64,000 nucleotides of DNA from Rhizophagus irregularis. Its lineage: Eukaryota; Glomeromycota; Glomeromycetes; Glomerales; Glomeraceae. The position numbers were made by a program, and so were the translations under genes. This document shows positions 37,880 through 49,039 of this stretch, in pieces. Location: assembly GCF_026210795.1 (NCBI RefSeq), contig NC_089433.1, forward strand, positions 2,939,001 through 3,003,000, read 5' to 3'. The notes under the pieces are model-generated. The model was not told where the DNA came from, did not search any database, and saw only the letters and a list, made by a program, of their open reading frames with translations. Each line of letters begins with the position of its first letter. The stretch's first letter is position 1.

Positions 37880-38820
37880 GTTTATATTAAAACCGTTGCG
37901 ATTATTTAATTATTAAATAAAAAAACGTTGCATAACGTTTTTTTTAACATATTATTATAAAAAAAATGTTTGCGCAACGTTTTTTTAATTAATTTAAAGA
38001 AAAAATGTTGCGCAACGTTTTTTCTAAGTATATTTATTAAAAAAAACGTTTGCGCAATGTTTTTCTAATTAGTTTAAAGAAAAAACGTTGCAAAACGTTT
38101 TTTCTTATCATATTTAATTAGAAAAAATGTTTGCGCAACATTTTTCTAATTAGTTTAAAGAAAAAACATTGCGCAACATTTTTTCTTATCATATTTAATT
38201 AGAAAAAATGTTTGCGTAATGTTTTTCTAATTAGTTTAAAGAAAAAACGTTGCGAAACGTTTTTTCTTATCATATTTAATTAGAAAAAACGTTTTCTAAT
38301 TAGTTTAAAGAAAAAACGTTGCGAAACGTTTTTTCTTAGGCCAAAGAAATAAAATTATTCGTTTCTCATGAAAAAAAATTGCTAAATTTGACCCAGCCGC
38401 CCAGAAAAAAAATTATTTTTTAATAAAGATTTAGCCGATTCCTAGAAGTTGATTGGTTGATTTAATAAATTTTTGCCCGGGTCACCGGGTGGAAAAAAAA
38501 ATTATTTTTTTATGATTATGATTGGTCAAAACTAAAATCACATAACTAAATAAAATATCTTTTTTTAACATTTACATGACCCGCCCGGTTATGAGAAACG
38601 AATAATTTTATTTACTTGGCCTTATCATATTTAATTAGAAAAAATGTTTGCGCCACATTTTTCTAATTAACTTAACGAAAAAACGTTGCAAAATGTTTTT
38701 TCTAATTATATTTAATTAGAAAAAACGTTTTCGCAACATTTTTTTAATTAACTTAACGAAAAAATGTTGTGAAATGTTTTTTTTAAGTAATTATAATTAA
38801 AAAACATTTTCGCAACATTT
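37880..38820. repeat. Palindromic minisatellite of about 80-bp units inside the TIR element
   Basis: Units are built from near-palindromes such as AAAACGTTGCGCAACGTTTT joined by TTATCATATTTAATTAG, repeating about every 80 bp (for example near 37996, 38076, 38157, 38237, 38308). Each unit can fold back on itself. The array is interrupted by the nested MITE at 38339-38621. Confidence 0.75.
38339..38621. mobile_element. PIF/Harbinger-type MITE (283 bp) nested in the minisatellite
   Basis: Ends GGCCAA... with terminal inverted repeats of about 33 bp that share ATAAAATTATTCGTTTCTCA, flanked by TTA on both sides (38336-38338 and 38622-38624). Removing the element and one TTA restores TTTTTTCTTATCATATTTAA, exactly the string of the neighbouring repeat units (for example near 38098), so both ends and the target duplication are certain. 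Inner ends are GC-rich (GCCCGGGTCACCGGG, CCCGCCCGG). No coding sequence. Confidence 0.9.
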
Positions 38821-38987
38821 TTTTATTATAGGACCAGACCAGACCAGACCAAAATAACTGGTCCGGTCCGGTCTGATCCTGGATTCTCCTTTTAATATAA
38901 ACCGGACCGGACCGAAATGAACTAATTTTTCGGTCTGGTCTTGGGTTACTCTCCAACCCGGACCAATCCGGACCATTTAGAGCTTTA

Positions 38988-41118
38988 TGAAGTACATCCA
39001 GATTTTCATTGCAGAAGGATTAAAATCTTTTGTGATCTCTATTTTGATGACTTTGGTACTTTCAGAAACGTCTATCACAGCCTTGGAGGACTTTATCTTC
39101 AATTTGGAAACATGAAATTTAAAAGTCATCAAAAATTAAGAAACCACTTTCTAGTTGGATTCGTCCCCTTTAAGGGAAAATTTGAGGATACTATAAAACC
39201 TTTTATTCAAGATATTCAGCAACTTGAATGTGGATTTTTAATGACAATTGATAATGAACAAGTATGGGTTTCAGGAGGGCTTGGAATTACTATAGCTGAT
39301 CTTCCACAAGGGAATGATCTTGCTGGTACTCTTAGACATAATGCAACACATGGGTGTTGAACTTGTAAAGCTTCATGTGATAATTTAACGGATATATCAT
39401 TTGATATTGCTAAGCATGGACGTTATCATCATTTAACAAATATTGAGTTTGAAAATATACAGCGTTTGCCTAATATGTTACAAAAACATGCCCTTGCAAG
39501 TTCATTAGGTTTTGGATTAATTCCAAATCCACTAGATCAATTAATTCGTGATCATCATATTAGTACACCACAGGATATTTTTCATTGCTTTGCAGGTAAA
39601 GCAAATAGACTTCTTATTGCAACATTCAGACTTTTGACAAATTCTGGTGAAAATACTTTTACAAGAACATGGAAATTTTTTGAAGTACCATCTTGTTGGT
39701 CACGACAGAAAAATCCAATAACACATCTTGCATGTTATTTTATGTCAGATATTTTGCGCCTTACTATGATTATTCCTTTTATTTTATACAGATGTCTTAC
39801 AACTAACCTTTTGAAACGTGAAGTTTTAACAAATATGAAGGAAAGAATGAATTTACAATCTTATCGTCATGTGATTAATAAGATAATTAAATGCTGGGTT
39901 CAATTTTCATTAACAACTCGTATGGTATTTTCAAAAACTCTGATGAAAGTAGATTATGAAACTATACAAAAAATGTTAGAATTAGAGTGCAAAATGCTAT
40001 TAGAGGTAGTGTAATCTACATTTTATAATAAGATAATTTAATATCTACTAATTTTAGTATATATTTAATAGGTTTTTCCTGAACAATTTAGTGGACTTCC
40101 AAATCTTCATATAAACCGGCACATTGTTGCACATGCTAAAACTTATGGAACAGCTTTGAATACATCTGTTTCTGTTAAAGAAATGGTCCATCGAATACAT
40201 AAAGGGGTTGTATCACATACGAATAAGAAAATGTTGAATTTGATTTAATTAAACGTGATAATACTTTACAAACTTTAAGATATCTTTTAGCAAGATATTC
40301 AGTTTGAACATATTATTGGTCAAGGTATTCAAAATATCGTTAATGATGTTGCATTAAGACCTTTATTGAATAGCTGGTATATAATTTCATCACTATTGCC
40401 AAAAATATATGATGAAGATGACATTGAAAGTATGTATATCGTTTTTATATTTATTTTTTTATTGTATGGTACGTAATTATCTTACATTTTAACATAATTT
40501 TTAATACTATTAATGATTATAGAAGCAAATATAATAACATGTATACCAGAAATAATGGATATTAATGTAAGATTGAAGTGGAATAAATACCAACGCAATC
40601 AAGAAAATTTTACTATTGGAAAACATCTTAATGGATACTTATCTAACGAACTTGCTAATGCATATACAGAGTATTATAATGATAGAGGTGCTATGATAAA
40701 TTCAAAAGTGGAATTTTATAACAATATTTCGTATGTTGTTAAAGAAGATGACTGTTTTGTTGATGTACAATTAAATGTAGGAGATATTGTTGACGTATTT
40801 GAAGAAGGTGAAACTGAAGAATCTTATGCTATTATTAAAGGAATTTTTACTCATCATGAACGTTCAAGAAAGTTACATGCATTTGTAATTTTTGACTGGT
40901 TTGAAAAAATCAGAGAAAATTCAATGTTAAAATGTCCAAAATATAGATTACAAGCACTCGAAGAAACACAATGGAATAGGGTATTTTCAATATCATTAAT
41001 TGATCATAATCCAAGAGTTCATTTTGTGCATGATTGTAATGGAGATTGTAATAATGATAAACATGATTTTACAAATCGTTACTATTTGAAAAATATGTAT
41101 TATTATTTAGCAGTATAA
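38988..41118 (+). pseudogene. Transposase-like (Tnp2/CACTA-like) gene, 5'-truncated copy 2
   Basis: Begins at the edge of the TIR element with FHCRRIKIFCDLYFDDFGTF and RNVYHSLGGLYLQFGNMKF, then VGFVPFKGKFEDTIKPFIQD, GLGITIADLPQGNDLAGTLR and the HNATHGC-TCKASCDNLTD block, where a stop replaces the expected Arg codon (39358). It continues with ISTPQDIFHCFAGKANRLL, YFMSDILRLTMIIPFILYRC, an intron near 40013-40070, LPNLHINRHIVAHAKTYGTA, a frame change near 40230, and the C-terminal block (40513-41118) with VGDIVDVFEEGETEESYAII, FVIFDWFEK and VHFVHDCNGDC. All of the N-terminal third seen in copy 1 is missing. Broken, but the least decayed of the three copies. Confidence 0.55.
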
Positions 41119-41960
41119 TAATAAAATATTGATATTTTAACAATATATTAATAATAATCCATAAAATTGTAAAATGATATCGTAAAATGGTTTTAAATGC
41201 ATAATTATGGGGATATATTTTATAATATCTTTGTAATTATCGGAAATAGGGGTTTAACGTGATTGTCAGAATAATTTTTTATTATATAAAATATCTTTAC
41301 AATCTTATTAAAATACAGATTTTAAGCCCTTTTATGATATTATAAAAGCATTACATGATATCTTGAAAAAATTGCTTTGCCCAGTTAAGTAAATACCAGT
41401 AGTATGTTTACCAGACATAATTTACTAATTCAATTTTTTATAAATGGCATAAAACTTTTTTTGTCCCATATCCCATATTATTTTTTTTTATTTTATCAAT
41501 AAATTGACATCGATTGGGCCAGAAAAGGCCGTAGGAAAGAGCACTAAAATTATAGGCTAACTATATTCCGTGTGCGTATTCTGAAACTAACCTTTGCAAA
41601 AGTTATCGACGCCTATCTTTCACAGTCCAATTATCAATAACAATTAGAGGGTATCTGTACATGAGAGAAGACCCGTATTTTTCTTTCAACCATAAAGACC
41701 GCCACCTGTAAATACTGTTAGAGGTGGAATGGTTCCCACTATTTTAAGTTGTTTTAAATGGGGTAATATATATTGAAACAGGTGTGTAATGACTCCAAAA
41801 AATACAAATAAATGAAGAGAGAAAAAGAAAAAAGAAAAAACTATAGTATAGCCAACTGGGAGTTTATATAAAAAAACAGTTGGCGGACTAATATATATAA
41901 AAAAAAAGGTATTAAAAGCTAAGGCTCAAGGGCATTAGCGGGAACAGGTAAAAAATCCAG
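41119..41960. other. Spacer
   Basis: AT-rich sequence between the transposase-like gene and an unrecognised decayed region. No supported feature. Confidence 0.35.
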
Positions 41961-41968
41961 TGATAACT

Positions 41969-43725
41969 TTAATCTTTTAGTTCGAAGAACTGAGTTATGG
42001 AGATTGAGTAGATCCCGAACATCAGAAAGGTAAGCCTTGCATTTTTCAGTTTTGAGTCGACTGGGTGATCAGTTGGTTGAAAGAAGTTAATAAAATAAGA
42101 GACAGCGGTGCCATACCAAGCACCGCTATTCTGTATATTTATAGATTTATCGATATAATTGTCATATGTAGACTGGGAGATTGAACCAGTAGCTAAGAAC
42201 CATTTAGGGGTGTAGGGAATTAGAGGTGGAGAAGCAATCTTTGCAGGAGTGGGAATGGGAACAAGAGTTTCCAAAGTATTAGAGCGTTCACGTCTAAATG
42301 CGGTAGGTAATTCCTTGATTAGAGGTCTTGTTTTAACGTTAACAACGTGAGGAGTCTCCCTCAAAATCTGGTGCTGTGGAGTAAAGGATTGTGAGGATGA
42401 TGCAACAGGTCGGGAGGTTGAAGCTGTGAGTGAGTCATTGTTTAAAAGGTAGATGACCAGGCTGTAAATAAAGTGTCATTAGACAGATCGTTGCACATCG
42501 TACGGGTGTAAGATGGTGGTAACGAGATGGGAAAAGAATAATCATCCCAAAATTGAAACTCATCGTGATTTATATTAAATAGATGTTGAATTCTTTTTCT
42601 GATGATTTGGTTTCTGTGATACAGCAAACTGTAGCGATTGCCTTATTCGAGTTGTGATTCTATTATAGTCGCAAGTGAGTTTTCGAACAACTTTGTGACT
42701 TGACGTTGATGTCTGTGAAGTCTTTCATTTTGTTGACATCTGACTGAAGCGTGGTGACTGAAGTTTGTGTTGAAGTTAAAGAGTTCTTTACGATACATGG
42801 AAGTACCCTTGAGACGGTTTGGATGTCTAGCATTATATGCCATATAACGTACACAGTATGAGGTACCTTGTCTGTTGGAACGAACTTCTTTAATTGTTTT
42901 ATCGTTCTATTATTTGAAGAGAAGTGCCACATGATGTAATTTATGAGGTTTCTTAATCTTGTGATTATTCCAAGATTGTAAGTTGTTAGTGGTTGGAATA
43001 TCTAATTCTGAAGACTAAATGGTTAATGAAGGTTTAAGTGTTTTAGTAAAGCTGTATCGTTCTAAGTGTATCTGATGATTAATACAAGCACGTCTTAAAT
43101 TGGACATGATAAATGGTGTAGGAATGGCACACGTAGAGTGAATTTAATTAGAAAGATTTTGTCGGGTGATATGATTACATGGGACATAAATCCCAAAATA
43201 AAAATGATAACGTTTGTATGAAAAATTAAAAAATGTTTTTGTAGAGGTATTTCAGCATTGTGTATTGTTACCACGTGATTTTATCATATCAATTCTATCC
43301 AGTAATTTTGACCGGATAAGTTGAAAATATTTTTGTTGTATGCGTCAGGGAATAACATATTGATGAGAAAAAAAATGAGTCAGCATTGTGCTCACTTGGA
43401 ATTTGATGTTGGGTAAGAGGCTCGTGGAGTTATAGCTAATTGGGGTTGATTTTATGTGGTAATCATTTGTGTAAATCTTGAGGTGAATATCATTAGTGCT
43501 TTGCAGTTGATCTGCAAGCTCAAAAAAGAAACTTTTTAACCGGTTGATCTCATAAATCTTGTTACTGCCTGCTCGATTAGGACGGGTCACGTGAAATTTT
43601 TTGAAAGAAATGAGAAAAGAATTTTTTAATTTTTTTTGAGGTGTCGAAAGAGAAAAAACGTTAGCTGAACTGCGTGGTTCAGCCTTAAGGAAAGCAGGTT
43701 GTATTTCGACCTGCATCTCTCTCAA
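41969..43725 (-). other. Unrecognised decayed coding region, possibly a mobile-element relic
   Basis: A block less AT-rich than its surroundings with several - strand coding-like stretches, broken many times: a first part (43725-43345; EIQPAFLKAEPRSSANVFSL, HVTRPNRAGSNKIYEINRL), a middle part (42932-42460; TSMYRKELFNFNTNFSHHAS, WDDYSFPISLPPSYTRTMCN), and a last part (42364-41969; LPTAFRRERSNTLETLVPIP, YTPKWFLATGSIS). I do not recognise a transposase, reverse transcriptase, capsid or host domain in it. Composition and repeated breakage suggest an old inserted element, type unknown. Confidence 0.3.
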
Positions 43726-44160
43726 GGACTAAATAACTGAGGGTTATAAGAGGAGGACTTTCCGTTAAGGCCACCCCGTGGTCCTTAGTTCCTCTTTAAA
43801 ACAGTGTGTGAAAATAAGTGTCTACTGCAGATTTATAGTAAAAAAAACGGAAAGGGGAGAGAGTTTTTTTCAACATCCATATCCCATATTAATATGGGTG
43901 GCAAGTAGGATTCATCCGGATTGTAACACTAACGTGACGTTACACAAATTTCCAAAAAGGAAAATTTATTTTTTTATTACACATGATTCCAAAAAGGAAA
44001 TTGTTATTCCAATTATTTAATTTTGGCCGGTAGGAGAAAATTAAACCATTATTTAGCAAAAATTTTTTAACAATTCAAAAGAAAATAGCTAAAACATTAG
44101 AATTACATTATTTAAATAAAGTTTTATATTAAAAAAATTACACAATCTATAAATATTTTA
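43726..44160. other. Spacer with short hairpin motifs
   Basis: Contains TTTCC-N5-GGAAA-type hairpins (about 43951-43966 and 43988-44000), similar to those inside the hAT-type MITE near 54.2 kb, and GGTCACGTGA near 43586. These may be remnants of a related repeat. No gene. Confidence 0.35.
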
Positions 44161-44164
44161 AATG

Positions 44165-44292
44165 AGATTTGGAATGGGATTTGGGATTTGGGATGGGATG
44201 GGATTGGGACTGGTTTGGGATTGGAATGGGTATGGGATTTGGGATTTGGAATGGGATGGGATGGGATCGGATATGGGATTTTGAATGGGTGG
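44165..44292. repeat. GGGAT-rich tract
   Basis: Imperfect repeats of GGGATTTGGGAT and GGGATGGGAT over about 130 bp on the + strand. The strong G-bias on one strand could support quadruplex formation. The antisense ORF (Pro/Ser/His-rich) across it is a composition artefact. Confidence 0.7.
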
Positions 44293-44960
44293 GCCAAAAT
44301 TATCTTGATTCTGGCCGAATTTATAATGTTGGCCAAATTTAGTTAAAATCGAAAATTTTTATATGGTCTAACATGAGCTTTATATATCTTCATAACCTAA
44401 TAAAGTTGATTATTTTGCTAAATTACACCTAGAAATGAATATATTTTGATTAAAAGGGAAATTTTCATATTTAAGAAAAATCGATCTCAAAAAATTATTA
44501 AGCAATCCAATCAAATTTTGTTCCAAACGGGCTCATCCTTTATATGATGCACAAATTTGGTACAAATTTATGCAAATACATTTTTACTGGGTATCATTAC
44601 TAATTTACTTTCTTTCATTACTAATAAACTGAATATGTAACTTATGAAGTATTTTGTATATTTTTATATTTTAAACTAATAAAAATTTTATAATTTCACT
44701 TTAAAAATTTATGAATTACCATACAATGATGTGATTTTATTGCAATTTTTAGCACATTTTATTTTATGATCAAATGTGCAGAGATCATAGTGAAATTATA
44801 GTGAAAATCGTATTAAAATCGTAGTAAATTTAATTGGATGATTTTTCAACAGAAATCACACAGAATTTTTTCATAGGGCATTAATTATCATCATATATAC
44901 TGTATAATGTATTTATAAATCATTCCTAATATTTTTAATTTTCAAAATAATTCCAATATC
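44293..44960. other. Spacer downstream of P450 B2
   Basis: AT-rich, contains the 3' flank of P450 B2. No feature seen. Confidence 0.35.
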
Positions 44961-47208
44961 TTATTTGTTAATTCTTTCGGTAAATACAAGTTTTAGATCG
45001 CGGGGGGTTAGTAAGAACTGAGCGTTTAATAATAATTTGTCCTTATTAATGCTATTTTCAGGGAGAGTCCATTTATATTTGAGCACTTTAAAAGGAATGA
45101 TATAAATTACTTATTTGGTTCAACTATAAATAAATTAAGCAATTTAAATATATTTTACTCACGGATCATTGAAAGAATAATTCTTTGTTCCATTAAAGAT
45201 AAATTTTGTCCGACACTATATGTTTTTAAGAAAAAATTTAATTTTAAAATGTGGTAAAATTATTTTATATTTGTAAAAAGAAGTACATGCTGTATATACC
45301 AATTTCTTGGACCAGAAGAAAAAGTAACCCAAGAATATGCGTGTCTTTTCTCGCTACTTAAAAATCTTTCAGGGTCGTATTGATTAGGATTTTTCCAATA
45401 TTTTGGATTATGATGAATTTGCCAAGCATTTACCATACATATAGTATTTGTTGGTAGAGTATAGGGGCCAAGCTTAACTGGCTTATTTAATCTTCTAGCA
45501 GTTATTATTGGTGCCGGTGGATAAGCTCGTAAAGATTCTTTAATAATTGCATTGACATATTTCAATTCCTAATATATATAGTTATATACAGTACACATAA
45601 TATATATGAGTAAAATACAGTAAAATTGTAAAATGTGAAAATTAATAAATTATAGTAATGGCTTAATAGTACCTTTAATTGATCTGAATTTGGTATAATT
45701 GGTTCGTTACCAAGAATATTAATTACTTCTGCTCGTGCTTTTTCTTGCATTTCCTATTTATTTTGAATTACAAACAAATTAATGAAAAGATGTAAATTTT
45801 GAAAAATCAACCACAAAAATTTACCACTTACTGGATATTTTGCAAGAAAATAAAGCGAAACACTCAATGCTATTGAAGTGCCTAAAAAAAAAATTTTTTT
45901 GAAATTTTAAATAAAGATCTTTGTAATTCATAAATAAATTTTCTGTCCCCAGAAATTTATGTCCTAATTTAATCTAATATGTACGTACTACAACGCACAA
46001 TTTTAAACTTACTATCATGTCCTGCAGCAAAAATGCTCGCCAACTCATCCCTTAATTGTTTTATATCGGTATTAATTTCTTCTCGTTCAGTAAGTTTTAA
46101 CATGCTCGTTAATAAATCACGACCATTATAAGAATTTTTCTTAATCTCATTTCTCCTTGCTTCTATAACATCATAAATGAATCCATCAAATTCTTTGAGT
46201 GCATCCAAGTATTTTTTGTTAGATTTTAAAGGCAATTTATCTACCCATGGAACCATACGATAGAGAGGAGATCCAACAATTGAAACAACATATTTATAAG
46301 AACTTATAAGATGAGAAACTCCTTCGGATTCTAAACACTAAAATATAATCTTTTTTAGATTGTAATAATTAGTACTAAAGAAATATATATATCTTCCAAC
46401 TCTTACTCCAAACTTATGTCCAAAGCCCAATTTTCCCAATGCTTCAATTGTAACACGTTGCATAGTTTCGTATACATCAATTGGTCGATTTAATTTTGGT
46501 TTCATGAAAGCAAAAAGGTCCATCGTAGTTTCACCAACAATTTCTGGAGATAAGGCAATATTGAATGCAGAATTCGCTAAATTCCTATGAGTTCTCCATT
46601 TCTATAAAATAGTCAATATTACTTTAAGTATTAACGATTCTACTTAGGGAATAACGGCATTAACGCGAATAATGCTTATAAAAATCGAAGTCGAGATTAC
46701 ATACATCTCCATTAGCAAATGGTAATCCAGACCCGAAAAATTTATCTAAAAAACTACCAGGATCTGGTTCGAATTTGGTAGCATCATCCTCTAATAAATA
46801 ATTTTAATTATTTAAGGGAACGTTTTGTTATGTTTTAACTGTACCGCACATTAAAAAAACAAATTACCTGATTCAGTCAATAAAATTTTAGCATATTCAG
46901 GGCTTGCGATACTTACTGAGCCGAAGTAACTCTATAAAAGTAAATAAATATATATTTTTTAATAAATAAGAGAAATTAAGATAAAAATGGGTGACATTGA
47001 TATTTACAAAATAAATTCCATGGTCTCCTGAACGTCTTTGAATTAAATCCTCAATTTCATCATAGTTTTTTTGTTGTAAATTGGCCCACAATATTTCTAA
47101 TGTAGAAACATTTGGAATACTCTCAAGTCCTTCAGGTTTTTTATTAATTTTACGAATGAAATTAATAACAACAATCAAGATAATAACGAAAAATATTGAT
47201 ATAAACAT
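44961..47208 (-). CDS. Cytochrome P450, subfamily B copy 2 (CYP4-like)
   Basis: Paralogue of B1 with the same exon structure. Anchor MFISIFFVIILIVVINFIRK, C-helix KWRTHRNLANSAF, I-helix FAAGHDSTSIALSVS (split at the intron after GHD), K-helix IIKESLRAYPP, NPNQYDPERFLSS, haem loop FSSGPRN-C-VGQNLS with the cysteine codon again split by an intron (TG before about 45298, T after about 45218). The C-terminus ends LTPRDLKLVFTERINK with TAA at 44961-44963. No break was found in the exons I could follow, though the short exon between the haem loop and the C-terminus (about 45180-45040) was not resolved with certainty. The start is the Met before the anchor; an upstream in-frame Met at 47283 would add residues lacking in B1. 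Confidence 0.85.
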
Positions 47209-47250
47209 TTTTTTGTTTAAAAGTACATGCTGTAGGTACTGTACAGACAG

Positions 47251-47262
47251 TATATTTATATA
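47251..47262 (-). promoter_or_regulatory. TATA-like box of P450 B2
   Basis: TATATAAATATA on the - strand about 45-55 bp before the ATG at 47208, the same distance as at B1. Confidence 0.4.
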
Positions 47263-47283
47263 ATTACTTGTTACATGAAACAT

Positions 47284-48690
47284 TATAGGCCCAATTTAGT
47301 AAGGTATTTTGGTCTTTCGAGATTTACGAATTATAAAATTCGGAAGGTTTTATCTAACCTGAATGCAAAATTATCATGCACTTGATTATGCCTACGGCAC
47401 CCCATAGAAAATTTAAAATACACATGACGAACTATATTAGTTCCCTTAATTTGTATAAGCATTGTATTAGAAATTTCTCTTTTTAGCTAAGGGGTGAAAA
47501 TTATTTTAATTAATGATCGACAAGTGATGCGACATTTCCGATGGCTGTTAATTTCGCAAATATATCGTTTTTTATTAAGGAGGTGATGCTTTTTGATTAA
47601 AGAAGTGGGTTGTACAAACTATTGTTGAAAAAAATGTATCGTTTTTGATTATTGAAAAAAATGTATCATTTTTGATTATTCGGTAGTGTCACATGGCATG
47701 CGCAGTGCATGCGCTAATTGCGCTATGTACTGTACTACAGTACTATTATTTTTCGCGTTTAACGGATAATCGATGAATTTATGAATTAAACTACCGCTAT
47801 TTTCCATTTTTCATATTATTTACTCAACCTTTATTAAAATTAAATAATTAATGAAGTACTTTTACTAATAGCAACTCTTTACAATTAATTTAATATATGA
47901 AAATTGCTAAGCTTGTAAATATCAATACATATATATATTTAGACAAATTAATATTATTTTGCTATAATATATAATTTATATCTAAGATTCTTTTTATGTC
48001 CATAAATTAATACTTTATTATGTAATTTTTACAAAGTTATTATTAGTTAACTTTTTGAAAAACTGAAATTTTAAAAACACCAGATTTTATTAATGAAACC
48101 GCCTTTGTCGTATTAAGTAATTCGATTCTCCATAAAATTTTACATATATTCGAGCAATTAAAATAATATTTATTCTCCATTAATAAGTTGCATCTGGAGG
48201 TTGAAACTAAAAAAAATGAAAAAAGTTGGCGTAATGGAAATTTTTTATACAATTATTATATTATTAAAAAAATTATTAAAATAGATAGAGAAAAGTTCAA
48301 AAAATAAAAGTTTATTAAGGTTCATAGTATATTATCTAGAAAAAAAATCATGTTATATTAGAACTATTTATTGATTATAATATGTTTTAATTAGCAAAAA
48401 ACAAGTCAGCCAAAAAAACCTGACATTTCCGCTGACTGGTATGTATTTATAACGTAACACTTTGTTGAATCAGATTTTGCGAAAGTTTTGGAACTGGTAT
48501 CTGAGAGCACAGCATGTGATTTCGAATTCACATCGATAACTTGCAGTTAGATTCTAATTAGCTGATAATAAATGCATTTCATGACGTTATGTTAACAAAA
48601 ACTTTGCTTTTTTTAGAAACCATATTAATAAGAATGTTGTGAAAACATTTCTTTGATAGCAAAAATTAAATAAAATAAAAAAATAGTTTT
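47284..48690. other. Gene-poor spacer
   Basis: AT-rich. A 29-bp tandem pair around AAAAAATGTATCGTTTTTGA (about 47625-47680) and a GC-richer palindromic patch (GCATGCGCAGTGCATGCGC, about 47696-47714) are the only structures seen. No gene. Confidence 0.4.
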
Positions 48691-49039
48691 CACCGGTCAA
48701 AATGGTGCAATCGGCTGGAAATCGGATGTCCGATTTTAGGTCGATTTTGGGTCGATTTTGGGTTAAAAGTTCCGAATTTAAAAAGTTCCGATTGGCAGCA
48801 AATCGGAATACAAATTCGGAACTAAATCATTACAAATCAACATTCTGAATTAATTCCGATTTAACAAAATCAACATTACGATTTAGCAAATTGATATTAC
48901 AGATTTTGAAATATTTTTAATATTTTTATTAAAATCATATTTTGTAAAAAATGATACAAATTAGCAAATTAAACCCACCAAAACCCAAAAACCTACCAAA
49001 AAACTCATCCAAAACCCTCCAAAAAACCCTATTAAAAAT
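48691..49039. repeat. CCGATTT-rich and CCAAAA-rich low-complexity DNA
   Basis: Scattered short repeats of CCGATTT/AAATCGG (48705-48880) followed by an A/C-rich stretch (48966-49039) with AAAACCC-type repeats. The latter is the 3' flank of the micro-exon gene. The + strand ORF across it is low-complexity and rejected. Confidence 0.5.

Larger units (their letters stand above)
37693..38985. mobile_element. Non-autonomous TIR element with TA flanks (1.29 kb)
   Basis: Ends are inverted repeats: the right end read inward starts AAGCTCTAAATGGTCCGGAT, the left end AAGCTATAATCGGATTGG, and both continue into GC-rich, CCGGACC-rich sequence for about 150 bp, with TA on each outer side (37691-37692, 38986-38987). 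The inside is a palindromic minisatellite (37880-38820). There is no coding sequence. The size, TIR and TA suggest a Tc1/mariner- or Zator-like MITE, class uncertain. It separates two truncated, divergent transposase-like genes and contains a nested MITE. Confidence 0.65.

Noticed and set aside
44165-44292. Telomeric repeat
   Set aside because: The unit is GGGAT/GGGATTT with irregular spacing, not a uniform TTAGGG-type repeat, and lies between genes.
44124-44336. - strand Pro/Ser/His-rich ORF
   Set aside because: It is the translation of the GGGAT tract on the opposite strand.
48470-48550. tRNA-like segment containing GATTTCGAATTC
   Set aside because: No acceptor stem pairing or A/B box spacing could be found; no tRNA gene is supported anywhere in the window.
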